From Acidobacteriota bacterium (GTDB lineage: Bacteria; Acidobacteriota; Blastocatellia; Pyrinomonadales; Pyrinomonadaceae): 54,705 nt of DNA. Each line of letters opens with the position of its first letter. Position 1 is the first letter of the stretch. The translations under genes and the position numbers were made by a program. Under the pieces are notes generated by a model that was given only the letters and a program-made list of their open reading frames with translations, searched no databases and was not told where the DNA came from. The DNA lies in contig QHXQ01000044.1 in the NCBI GenBank assembly GCA_003223935.1, positions 1 through 54,705 of the forward strand, written 5' to 3'. Positions 25,666 to 32,999 of the stretch are shown here, piece after piece.

Positions 25666-27276
25666 ATGAGTGAACTAAAGCTCCAACAGACACGGCTCGA
25701 CGGGCGCTACGACATACTCGAATGTCTGGGGCGCGGCAGCTACGCTGAAATCTACGCCGCGCGCGACGTGGCGGCCTCGGCCGGTGCGCCACAGCAGGTC
25801 GTCATCAAGGCGCTCAACGTCAACCTGCAAGGCGCAACCGATCCAGAACTAGAGCACACGCTCGTCGAAAATTTTCGCAACGAGGCGGTCGCGCTCGACC
25901 GCGTGCGCCATCCGAATATCATCAACCGGCTCGGTCACGGCACGGCCTTGGACTTAGCCGGCCTGACGTTTCACTATCTCGTGCTCGAATACTTGCCCGG
26001 CGGCGACATGGCGACCATGTGTCGCCGCAACCCTCTGCCGCTCGAGCGCGCGCTCCATTATCTCGAACAGGTCTGCGCCGGGTTAGCTTACGCGCACGAA
26101 CGCGGCGTGATTCACCGCGACATCAAACCGAACAATCTTCTGCTGACGGCCGACCGCGAGACGATCAAGATCGCAGACTTCGGCATCGCCAAGATCGAGG
26201 CGCTCGACGGCGCGATCACGCGCGTCGGCACAGAAATCTACGCCGCACCCGAACATCATCCTTTGCGCGTGACGGGGCCGCTCGACACGGCCGCTCTAAC
26301 CAGCGCGCCCGAACATCTGACGCCCGCCGCAGACATCTACTCGCTTGCCAAGACCGTCTATATGATGCTCACGGGCGAAGCGCCGCGTCGTTTCTCGCAG
26401 CAACCAATTAGCGATCTGCCGGCGCACGTGGCGGGCGCGCCTTGGGCGAGTTTCGTCTTGCGTGTGCTGCGCCGCGCGACCGAGACCAATCCGGCGAAGC
26501 GCTATCAAACCGTGCCTGAATTCTGGGCCGAGTTGCGCGACGCGGCGATGCCGCAGACGCGCTTGTTGACGCTCCCGACCGGCGAAGAGACGCGCGTGCC
26601 CACGCCTACGACTGACAACGGCCAACGCACAAATGATCTGCCGCCACGCCCGCAACCCGCGCAATTCGATCTCGGCAGCCAACCCGTGACCGGCACCCAA
26701 CGCGGCGGCACAACCCACGCGCACCCGCGCATCGTCGTGCCCTTCTCTGTCGCGCTGCCGGCAAACAATCAGACGGCGACGAACGCGCCGGCCCAGACGC
26801 AGACAGCCGCAACACCCGCGCGTGTTGACCCAGCGCGCAACGGCCAAGTGCAACAGCAAGCTGAGCCGCGCGAGCCTCTGTTGCATCGGCTTGTTGCGGG
26901 CGAGCGTCTGCATCGCTTGCTTGTCGTGCTGCTGCTCATCGGCGGCTTCGCGTTGCTGCTGCTCGGCGTACGCGCCTACGTCATCAACCATGCGCGGCCG
27001 ACAACGACGACCACGACCACGCAGCCGACGAACAACGCACCTGCCAACGCGAACTTGCAAACGGGGCGCGAAATGACGACGATTACAAACGTCAACCTGC
27101 GGACAGGGCCGAGCCGCACGTATCAAAGGATCGGCGAAGTCGAGCGCGGGTCGCGCGTGCGCGTGCTGCAATGCAGCGGTAAGTGGTGCGAGGTGCAGGT
27201 CGTCGAGCACGCAGAGCCGCGCGCCGATGCGAACGGCGCGGATCAGGGCTGGCTTGATGCGACGAAGTTGAGGTAA
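25666..27276 (+). CDS. PknB-type Ser/Thr protein kinase with extracytoplasmic SH3 domain
   Basis: A 536-aa transmembrane Hanks-type kinase. The kinase domain (about 12-290) has the Gly-loop LGRGSYAEIYAARD, the ATP-binding Lys in VVIKAL, HRDIKPNNLLL, DFGIAK and the APEHHPL segment. A Pro/Thr/Gln-rich juxtamembrane part follows, then one membrane helix (LLVVLLLIGGFALLLLGVRAYVI, about 420-442). Beyond a Thr-rich stalk is a bacterial SH3 domain (NVNLRTGPSRTYQRIGEV... GKWCEVQV), suited to cell-wall binding. Actinobacterial PknB uses PASTA domains in that position instead. It lies between the phosphatase and a second FHA protein. Confidence 0.93.
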   Translation: MSELKLQQTRLDGRYDILECLGRGSYAEIYAARDVAASAGAPQQVVIKALNVNLQGATDPELEHTLVENFRNEAVALDRVRHPNIINRLGHGTALDLAGLTFHYLVLEYLPGGDMATMCRRNPLPLERALHYLEQVCAGLAYAHERGVIHRDIKPNNLLLTADRETIKIADFGIAKIEALDGAITRVGTEIYAAPEHHPLRVTGPLDTAALTSAPEHLTPAADIYSLAKTVYMMLTGEAPRRFSQQPISDLPAHVAGAPWASFVLRVLRRATETNPAKRYQTVPEFWAELRDAAMPQTRLLTLPTGEETRVPTPTTDNGQRTNDLPPRPQPAQFDLGSQPVTGTQRGGTTHAHPRIVVPFSVALPANNQTATNAPAQTQTAATPARVDPARNGQVQQQAEPREPLLHRLVAGERLHRLLVVLLLIGGFALLLLGVRAYVINHARPTTTTTTTQPTNNAPANANLQTGREMTTITNVNLRTGPSRTYQRIGEVERGSRVRVLQCSGKWCEVQVVEHAEPRADANGADQGWLDATKLR

Positions 27277-27315
27277 TTTGTTCGGCGCGAAGAAGCGCGA
27301 GGTGACAATAAGACT

Positions 27316-28176
27316 GTGAGCATACTTGATTCAATCCGCAGATGGATTGACGGCGAGGTGGAAGAAGACCCCTTGGCGGTCGTTGACGAACAGGCGCGCC
27401 CGCGGCGCGTCTGGGAAGAGTTTCTCGTCAAGATCGCGCGCGAGGTCGAGCACGTGATGCAGCGCGAGATGTTCACGCCGCCCGGCGGCCCGACCTACAT
27501 TCCGCCCGAATACATCGTCTATCTGAGCGCCGAAGATGATAAGGATTGGCAGGGCGAGAAGCGGCGCGGGCTTGAACAAGGACTCTTTTACGTCTTGTCC
27601 GAACGCGCGCGTGAGTTGAGCGGACATACGCAACTCGCGACGAAATCCTTCGCCGTCGAGTTGCGCGTTGACGGCACACTGAACAAGGGCGAGTTTCGCG
27701 TCCAGCCCGTCTGGGACGCGACCGAGAGCGGGCACACGATGGTCACGGCCCGACCGCAGCCGCAACAACCTGAAGTCGGCGCAGCCACCGTGCCCGACAC
27801 GACGCCAGCCGATGAAGCCGAACCGACCGAAGGCGAAGTGACGCGCGTGAGTGTGCGCCCCGTCGAGCTTTATTCGGTTGAGATTTGGCGCGGCGGTGTG
27901 CGCCAGACGGTCGTGCCGGTCTCAAAACCTGAGATCACCATCGGGCGCGGCTCGAAATCCGTCTCGGTGGATTTGCCGATCAAGGGCGACCCCGAAGTGA
28001 GTCGCGTGCATGCGGTCTTGACGCGCGACCCCGCCGGCAAGTATTTAATCACGCCGAAGGGCCGCAACCCGACGCTCGTCAACGGGCGCGAACTGCCCCG
28101 CGAAGAGGGCACAGAGGTTGCGCCCGACGCGAAGATCGAGATTTGTAGTTACATTCTGCGGATTCAACCGAAGTAG
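27316..28176 (+). CDS. Second FhaA-like FHA-domain protein
   Basis: A 286-aa protein from GTG 27316. Residues 25-140 resemble the FhaA N-terminal domain (WEEFLVKIAREVEHVMQREM, PPEYIVYLSAEDDKDW), as in the first gene of this operon, though the two copies differ widely. A Thr/Glu/Pro linker leads to a C-terminal FHA domain with ITIGRGSKSVSVDLPI, DPEVSRVHAVLT and GRNPTLVNGRELP. The Asn of the usual STNGT loop is replaced by a RNPTLVNG arrangement. It probably recruits a phosphorylated partner of the kinase just upstream. Confidence 0.85.
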   Translation: MSILDSIRRWIDGEVEEDPLAVVDEQARPRRVWEEFLVKIAREVEHVMQREMFTPPGGPTYIPPEYIVYLSAEDDKDWQGEKRRGLEQGLFYVLSERARELSGHTQLATKSFAVELRVDGTLNKGEFRVQPVWDATESGHTMVTARPQPQQPEVGAATVPDTTPADEAEPTEGEVTRVSVRPVELYSVEIWRGGVRQTVVPVSKPEITIGRGSKSVSVDLPIKGDPEVSRVHAVLTRDPAGKYLITPKGRNPTLVNGRELPREEGTEVAPDAKIEICSYILRIQPK

Positions 28177-28216
28177 CTTTGCGCAATTCTCAATTGAGCT
28201 TAAGGAGAGAGGACGA

Positions 28217-28516
28217 ATGACCTATATTGTGGTGGAGTTGTGCGTTGATTGTAAGTACACAGACTGCGCTGCGGTCTGCCCCGTCGAGGCTTTTCACGAA
28301 CTGCCCGACCGCCTCTACATCAATCCGCAGACCTGCATAGACTGCGACGCTTGTGTGCCCGAATGTCCGGTCGAAGCGATCTTCTCAGAGGCGACGCTGC
28401 CTGAACAGTATGCCGACTGGCTCGAACTAAACGCTGAAGCTGAGAACTACCCCATCATCAGTATGAAGAAAGAAGCGCTCTTCGGGCCGGGCTGCACAGG
28501 GCCGCAACCGACTTGA
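28217..28516 (+). CDS. fdxA: 7Fe ferredoxin ([3Fe-4S] plus [4Fe-4S])
   Basis: A 99-aa electron carrier of the Azotobacter FdI/FdxA type. Cys9 and Cys17 with a later Cys would hold the [3Fe-4S] cluster (CVDCKYTDCAAVCP). Cys21, and the Cys residues of CIDCDACVPECP, hold the [4Fe-4S] cluster. The tail (AIFSEATLPEQYADWLELNAE) also matches the family; a further Cys is in the terminal GPGC. The free Cys24 of Azotobacter FdI is replaced by Ala. The start at 28217 has a strong AAGGAGAGAGG ahead of it; the frame upstream to 28118 overlaps the FHA gene. Confidence 0.92.
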   Translation: MTYIVVELCVDCKYTDCAAVCPVEAFHELPDRLYINPQTCIDCDACVPECPVEAIFSEATLPEQYADWLELNAEAENYPIISMKKEALFGPGCTGPQPT

Positions 28517-28589
28517 CGTTGCCGCTTGTTTGCTGGCTCAGACAAGTCAAGCGTGCGCGGTCTTGCCCGGCCCACGCTTGTATCAATAC

Positions 28590-28634
28590 ACGAATACGCC
28601 GCATCGCTCTGTCGAGCTGATGCGGCGTATTCGT
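28590..28634. terminator. 16-bp perfect hairpin, probable terminator of the ferredoxin gene (and edge of the integron)
   Basis: ACGAATACGCCGCATC (28590-28605) pairs exactly with 28619-28634, and the loop can pair further (GCTC/GAGC). On the plus strand it is followed by the T-rich ATATTTGTTCCTTATTATTTTC. It lies between the convergent ferredoxin and intI genes. A smaller stem (28548-28555 with 28573-28580) precedes it. Confidence 0.7.
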
Positions 28635-28654
28635 ATATTTGTTCCTTATTATTT

Positions 28655-29617
28655 TCAATTGAGGTCGAGCGGGCTGCGCACGCCGCGCCCACCGCGATTG
28701 AGGACATGCGTATAAACCATCGTCGTCCGCACGTCCTTATGGCCGAGCAGTTCTTGTACCGTTCTGATGTCGTATCCATCTTCGAGCAAGTGCGTGGCGA
28801 AGCTGTGCCGGAGGCTGTGACAACTCCCGTGCTTAATAATGCCGGCCTCGGCTAGCGCGCATTTAACGGCCTTCTGAATGGCCGCCTCGGAAGCATGGTG
28901 TCGGCGTATGCTCCCGTTCTCCTCTGCTCGCGACAGTTGCGCCGGAGGAAAGACATACTGCCAAGGCCAAGAACGGCTGGCGTTCGGGTATTTCCGGCTC
29001 AGGGCGTAAGGCAACCAGACCTCACCGAAGCCGCGTCTGCGATCTTCTTCGTGTTGCAATTTTACTTTTACGAGTTGCGCCCGCAACTGGTCTTTAATTG
29101 TGTGCGGCAGCATGGTCATGCGGTCTTTCTCGCCTTTGCCGTCGCGCACAGTAATTTCGTTGCGCTCAAAATCTAAATCCTTAGCGCGCAATCGCAGAGT
29201 TTCCATCAGCCGCAGACCAGAGCCATAGAGCAGGCTGCACACAAGAAACGGTACGCCGGACAAATGCAATAACAGGGCAGCCGTTTCAGCTTTGGTGAAA
29301 ACGACCGGCAGCCTATGCGGTCTTCGGGCCCGCGTCACGCCCTCTATACGTGGTAATTCCTGATGCAGCACATCACGGTAGAGAAACAGAAGTGCGCTCA
29401 AGGCTTGATTCTGTGTTGACGCGGCGACATGTTTCTTAACAGCGAGATGAGTTAAGAACGCCTGTATCTCTTCCGCGCCCATCTCCGCCGGGTGGCGCTT
29501 GCCGTGGAACAGGATAAAATGTTTGATGAAGTGGACATAGGCCTCCTCCGTTCGCCGGCTGAGGTGGCGCACCCGCATCGTGTGGCGGACAAGGTCGAGC
29601 AGCTTTGGCTGTGGCAT
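28655..29617 (-). CDS. intI: Integron integrase (tyrosine recombinase)
   Basis: A 320-aa site-specific recombinase that would excise cassettes at attC and insert them at attI. The N-terminal SAM-like DNA-binding domain (about 1-90, [23 protein letters not shown]) is followed by the catalytic domain with Arg136 (YGSGLRLME), Lys161/Lys164 (GKGEKDR), His267 and Arg270 ([10 protein letters not shown]), His293 (LGHKDVRTT) and nucleophile Tyr302. Between Lys and His lies [24 protein letters not shown] (203-226), the insert that separates IntI from XerC/D and allows recognition of folded attC hairpins. All catalytic residues are present, so it may be active. GAGAGG precedes the ATG at 29617. Confidence 0.95.
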   Translation of the reverse strand: MPQPKLLDLVRHTMRVRHLSRRTEEAYVHFIKHFILFHGKRHPAEMGAEEIQAFLTHLAVKKHVAASTQNQALSALLFLYRDVLHQELPRIEGVTRARRPHRLPVVFTKAETAALLLHLSGVPFLVCSLLYGSGLRLMETLRLRAKDLDFERNEITVRDGKGEKDRMTMLPHTIKDQLRAQLVKVKLQHEEDRRRGFGEVWLPYALSRKYPNASRSWPWQYVFPPAQLSRAEENGSIRRHHASEAAIQKAVKCALAEAGIIKHGSCHSLRHSFATHLLEDGYDIRTVQELLGHKDVRTTMVYTHVLNRGGRGVRSPLDLN

Positions 29618-29636
29618 CAGCGCCCTCTCAGCTTGG

Positions 29637-29665
29637 TTGAGGACTTCCGCCGATAACGTTATTAG
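29637..29665 (+). promoter_or_regulatory. Candidate cassette promoter (Pc)
   Basis: TTGAGG (29637-29642), 17-base spacer and TATTAG (29660-29665) point into the array from the intI-attI gap. The spacer and -10 overlap the inverted repeat at 29642-29674, so protein binding there could control it. The start point is not known. Confidence 0.35.
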
Positions 29666-29720
29666 GCGGAAGTCATCCGCCTAATACGCTAAATTGGAGT
29701 GTTATGCGGAACTCTTCCGC
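29642..29720. repeat. Clustered GCGGAAGT/GCGGAACT motifs beside attI
   Basis: GACTTCCGCC (29642-29651) pairs with GGCGGAAGTC (29665-29674) around a loop that itself contains the palindrome ATAACGTTAT. A second inverted pair, GCGGAA-CTC-TTCCGC, is at 29706-29720. CCGCC(T/G)A.. also repeats directly (29647 and 29677). Such clusters may be integrase- or repressor-binding sites. Confidence 0.6.
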
Positions 29721-29730
29721 ATATACAGTA

Positions 29731-29737
29731 GTTGGGC
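29731..29737 (+). other. attI: Probable attI core site
   Basis: GTTGGGC fits the GTTRRRY core at which cassettes join attI, and equals the R' box of attC6 and attC7. It is 114 bases from the intI start and 32 bases before the first cassette ORF, the expected place. GTTATGCGGAACTC about 30 bases upstream recalls the layout of known attI sites. Confidence 0.65.
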
Positions 29738-29768
29738 TGCTTCAACAAATTCTTGTAAGGAGTGAAAA

Positions 29769-30647
29769 ATGAGAAAAGGTCGTGTCGTAAGACTTATCGC
29801 GATAGTTGCCACCCTTTTTGTCTTCGTTATTGCCGACCGCACGTTCTGTCAGGTTAGGAGTGGCTCTAACTACCAACTCACAATTTATGCTGACGAGGGG
29901 AGCGACAAGTATGAACCCTTCGGACATGTTTTCATAGGATTAACCAATGGACAAACAACACTGTACAAGGGATGGAATACCTCAAATCATGTCGAAGATG
30001 AATCGAACCGTATTGCTAACTGTGACTGGAACGTCCGGAAAACATATGACATTACGCCATCAGGCTATGAAAAGGCTCTACAGGTAATCAACGGATGGAA
30101 CACCAATAAATTGAGATTCTATAATGTTGTAAGACCTGGATATCATTGCGGAGATTTTGCGGAAGCAGTAGCCAAAGCGGCTGGAGTGCAGATTAATCTA
30201 TCATGGCAAATGACTGGGAGAAATCGACCAGAACTTTTCGGCGAATATCTACGGGACCACGGGGCGGACATTAGTGCAGAGACTTATTATGTGAATGACT
30301 TTGTCGAGACACGTATCTTCATAAGGCGCGGCGATAAGGTGAAGATTCGAGCGAGCGGGGAGGTGAGTTTTGGCCCTATCGCGGGTTCGGCTGGCCCCGA
30401 AGGAATATCAGCGAGAGAAAACTCTTTCCTACAGAACTATAACCATATGCGAGAGTTTCCGCACGGATGTCTTATCGGGAGAGTCCATGAACAAGGTGAC
30501 GACACCGGCTGGGACAAGATCGGTAAGTACATAGAGTTTACATCTGAGGCGGCAGGAGTTCTCGAACTCGACGTCAACGATGCGGACCCCAAAAACAATG
30601 AGGGCAAGTTTGAAGTCGAGGTTAATATCTGTGGGGCGCACCAGTAG
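29769..30647 (+). CDS. Cassette 1: secreted protein with papain-like N-terminal and PA-IL (LecA)-like C-terminal domain
   Basis: A 292-aa protein with a signal peptide (about 1-28) and AAGGAG before the ATG. Residues 35-165 carry His53 in FGHVFIGL and Cys127 in HCGDFAEAVAKAAG, an order (His then Cys) seen in permuted papain/NlpC-type hydrolases. That domain call is tentative. Residues 178-286 resemble the galactose-binding lectin PA-IL: IRRGDKVKIRASGEVSFGP, GPEG, CLIGRVHEQGD, and VLELDVNDADPKNNEGKFEVEV. The LecA calcium/galactose residues Asp100, Asn107 and Asn108 have counterparts (Asp271, Asn276, Asn277), while the Tyr36 position is Phe and the Thr104 loop is two residues shorter. Confidence 0.75.
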   Translation: MRKGRVVRLIAIVATLFVFVIADRTFCQVRSGSNYQLTIYADEGSDKYEPFGHVFIGLTNGQTTLYKGWNTSNHVEDESNRIANCDWNVRKTYDITPSGYEKALQVINGWNTNKLRFYNVVRPGYHCGDFAEAVAKAAGVQINLSWQMTGRNRPELFGEYLRDHGADISAETYYVNDFVETRIFIRRGDKVKIRASGEVSFGPIAGSAGPEGISARENSFLQNYNHMREFPHGCLIGRVHEQGDDTGWDKIGKYIEFTSEAAGVLELDVNDADPKNNEGKFEVEVNICGAHQ

Positions 30648-30740
30648 TCTAATCTGATGTTTTCTCTAATGACCTAGTTCTCGTCTCCTGTGCTACCGCG
30701 CTGGGTTCTGTAATTAACGTTTTTCCTCCCTTTGACGCCG

Positions 30741-30826
30741 CCCAACAACGGCATGCACCCGACGCCCCATCACGCTGCCTCTCATGAACGTTGTCTAGGG
30801 GCGCGGGTGATGCCGAGCGTTAGATT
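30741..30826 (+). other. attC1 recombination site
   Basis: R'' GCCCAAC (30741-30747) and R' GTTAGAT (30820-30826) both match consensus. The arms GGCATGCACCCGACGCCCC and GGGGCGCGGGTGATGCC pair with the extra unpaired base typical of attC. Length 86 bases. Confidence 0.9.
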
Positions 30827-30923
30827 GTTTCCTTTATAGAGAAAATATTGATTCCTAAAGTATAGTAAGGTAATTTAAATCAAAAGGAACATGGTGGAAG
30901 TTCACTCTGAATGGAGTAAAGAA

Positions 30924-31322
30924 ATGAGTAAACCTAGACCGCGTTTTATAGCTGATGAAAAGGGAAGAGTTGATGATCGTAAAAAAGCGAATGAACAGAT
31001 GGATTGGTATGATGAACAGAAAGAGAAGGCGGAGAAGAAGATGAAGCAGATAGCTGCCGACCCTCTATTATTAAATTCCGAAAACAGTGAAATCAGAGAC
31101 ATGGCTAGGAGGGGGTTGAAAAAGCAGGAATATAAAATTAGAAAGTATGGGGGGAAAGCTGGAGCTGGTATCTTCGTCTTTGGGGTCTTGAGTTGGAAAG
31201 CATCATATAATACCGATTCTTTAGGTTCTCTTATGTTTACTGTAATAGCGATAGTATTGTGTGTTATCGGAGGAGTGCTTATGTTGGATGGCACGATTGC
31301 AACTTGGAAAGATGGGGCATAA
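30924..31322 (+). CDS. Cassette 2: small AT-rich membrane protein, unknown function
   Basis: A 132-aa protein from ATG 30924, with GGAG seven bases upstream; the frame is open from 30891 but without a ribosome binding site. The first 75 residues are highly charged (DEKGRVDDRKKANEQMDWYDEQKEKAEKKM, split here by eye) and probably helical. The C-terminal part has two membrane segments (GAGIFVFGVLSWKAS and LMFTVIAIVLCVIGGVLML). Base composition is far lower in GC than the surrounding genome, so the gene came from another source. No family recognised. Confidence 0.7.
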   Translation: MSKPRPRFIADEKGRVDDRKKANEQMDWYDEQKEKAEKKMKQIAADPLLLNSENSEIRDMARRGLKKQEYKIRKYGGKAGAGIFVFGVLSWKASYNTDSLGSLMFTVIAIVLCVIGGVLMLDGTIATWKDGA

Positions 31323-31356
31323 ATAAAGCATTGATAGTTTGATCGCAACGAACACA

Positions 31357-31459
31357 ATCTAACAACTCATTCAACCGGAGCGGAATCAGCTTGTCTTTCA
31401 TCCGCGAGACTTGAAGGCTTGATACAATTCTTCCCGCCCGGTTAATTCGAGCGTTAGGC
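31357..31459 (+). other. attC2 recombination site
   Basis: R'' ATCTAAC (31357-31363) and R' GTTAGGC (31453-31459), both consensus. The arms TCATTCAACCGG and CCGGTTAATTCGA pair. 103 bases, over 85 percent identical by eye to attC4. Confidence 0.92.
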
Positions 31460-31520
31460 GTCGCTACGCGCGCACCGAGAATCTACACGCAATAAGCAAC
31501 CATCAAAACAGGAGAACAAC

Positions 31521-32267
31521 ATGAAAATCGTCGTCATCGGCGGCAGCGGACTCATCGGAAAAAAGGTCGTAAAGAACCTTCGTCAGCAGGGCCACGAGGT
31601 GGTGGCGGCAGCACCATCATCGGGTGTCAACACCGTCACTGGCGAGGGACTGGCTAAGGCGCTGGCCGGCGCTCCGGTGGTCGTGGATGTCGCGAATGCA
31701 CCCTCTTGGGAGGACAAGGCAGTCCTGGCGTTTTTCGAAACGTCGGGGCGAAACCTTCTGGCTGCGGAAGCCGCTGCGGGCGTCGGCCATCATGTGGCGT
31801 TGTCGGTCGTCGGCACCGACCGCCTGCTCGCGAGCGGTTACTTCCGCGCGAAGATGGCTCAAGAAAATCTGATCAAGGCTTCTCCGATTCCTTACACGAT
31901 CGTCCGCGCCACGCAATTCTTCGAGTTCGTGGGCGGCATCGCCCAAGCGGCGACTGAAGGGCAGACGGTTCGGCTGCCACCGGTTCTGATGCAGCCCATT
32001 GTGTCGGATGATGTTGCCGCAGTCGTGGCCGAAGCGGCCCTCGCGGAGCCATTGAACGGCACGGTCGAATTGGCCGGTCCCGAACCCGTCCGTCAAGACG
32101 AACTCGTGCGGCAGTTCCTGAACGCAACCGGGGACGCACGGACGGTAATCACCGATCCCAAGGCGCTCTATTTCGGCATAGCAGTGAACGACCAAAGCCT
32201 AATGCCCGGCGATCACCCGCGACTGGGTCCGACGCGTTTCGCGGACTGGCTCAGCCGCAACGCCTAA
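31521..32267 (+). CDS. Cassette 3: NAD(P)-binding SDR/NmrA-type protein
   Basis: A 248-aa atypical short-chain dehydrogenase with an N-terminal Rossmann fold (VVIGGSGLIGKKVVKNLRQQGHEV). It then has NVDVANAPS-like VVDVANAPSWED, ALSVVGTDRL, FRAKMAQENLI (a Y/F-xxx-K position with Phe in place of Tyr) and a C-terminal substrate lobe. Loss of the catalytic Tyr is usual in NmrA-like or NAD(P)H-quinone-type members, which may bind rather than reduce. AGGAG precedes the ATG. The TAA stop is part of the attC3 R'' box. Confidence 0.88.
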   Translation: MKIVVIGGSGLIGKKVVKNLRQQGHEVVAAAPSSGVNTVTGEGLAKALAGAPVVVDVANAPSWEDKAVLAFFETSGRNLLAAEAAAGVGHHVALSVVGTDRLLASGYFRAKMAQENLIKASPIPYTIVRATQFFEFVGGIAQAATEGQTVRLPPVLMQPIVSDDVAAVVAEAALAEPLNGTVELAGPEPVRQDELVRQFLNATGDARTVITDPKALYFGIAVNDQSLMPGDHPRLGPTRFADWLSRNA

Positions 32268-32364
32268 CCATGCCATGCAGCCGACCGCGCATAGCGCCGC
32301 TTTCATGCGCGAGACTTGGCCATAATCATGTTGTTTGCGCGGCGGCTGATGGCGAGCGTTAGGG
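32262..32364 (+). other. attC3 recombination site
   Basis: R'' GCCTAAC (32262-32268, containing the stop of cassette 3) and R' GTTAGGG (32358-32364, last base off consensus). Arms GCCATGCAGCCGACCGCGC and GCGCGGCGGCTGATGGCG pair. 103 bases. Confidence 0.88.
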
Positions 32365-32377
32365 GCTGGAGAATTGG

Positions 32378-32887
32378 ATGACAACTCTACAAATGCTCCT
32401 GCTGATTGGCCTGTATGCGGTTGCACTGGTCGTCGTCATCTACTTCACTCGCGCGACTGCGCGGCGTGTCACGGGGGCATTGGTCGGTGGAGCGGCGGCA
32501 GCATTGCTGGCGCTTGGCTCAATCACACTGTGCGAAACCCTCGGCTGGTGGCAGATACCTTTTGCCTCAACGCCGTATTTCGCCTTCATCTTCTACGTCG
32601 GAGTGGCTATTACGTGTTCGCCCATCTACCTCGTCACTTGGCGGGTGGCCCGCCGGTTCGGGTGGCGCGGGCTGGCCGTGTTCGTTGCGATTGTCGCGGT
32701 CGTGGGCCCACCGCGGGATTATTTGTACGCCGCGACGTTCCCGAAGTGGATGGTCTTCAGTCCGGGTGTGGCACCTATCCTCGCAGACTCGGCGACCTAC
32801 ATTGGCATCGTGGTCGTGGGGCACGTAGTAATGAGGCTAGTGGCTGGCCCTGCGCGAGAGGATCGATTGGCTAGAGGAGCCGCCTAA
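32378..32887 (+). CDS. Cassette 4: polytopic membrane protein, unknown function
   Basis: A 169-aa hydrophobic protein with about five membrane segments (LLLIGLYAVALVVVIYF; VTGALVGGAAAALLALGSI; YFAFIFYVGVAITCSPIYLV; LAVFVAIVAVVGPP; YIGIVVVGHVVMRLVAG) and a short basic tail. CTGGAG lies upstream of the ATG. Another long frame starts at 32374, but this one is chosen: it gives clean membrane helices and its TAA is embedded in the attC4 R'' box, as in cassette 3. No family assigned. Confidence 0.72.
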   Translation: MTTLQMLLLIGLYAVALVVVIYFTRATARRVTGALVGGAAAALLALGSITLCETLGWWQIPFASTPYFAFIFYVGVAITCSPIYLVTWRVARRFGWRGLAVFVAIVAVVGPPRDYLYAATFPKWMVFSPGVAPILADSATYIGIVVVGHVVMRLVAGPAREDRLARGAA

Positions 32888-32984
32888 CAACTCATTCAGC
32901 CGGAGCGGAATCAGCTTGCATGTCATCCGCGAGACTTGGATGCTTGATACAATCTTTCCCGCCCGGTTAATTCGCGCGTTCGGC
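32882..32984 (+). other. attC4 recombination site
   Basis: R'' GCCTAAC (32882-32888) and R' GTTCGGC (32978-32984; C instead of A at position 4). 103 bases, nearly the same sequence as attC2. Confidence 0.88.
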
Positions 32985-32999
32985 GGCTCATGTAACTCA

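Noticed and set aside
29618..29768. LexA (SOS) box controlling intI
   Set aside because: No CTGT-N8-ACAG or other recognised LexA site was found; the palindromes present have a different sequence.
32374..32874. Alternative 166-aa frame in cassette 4
   Set aside because: Overlaps the chosen frame almost fully, lacks membrane-helix pattern and does not end in the attC R'' box.
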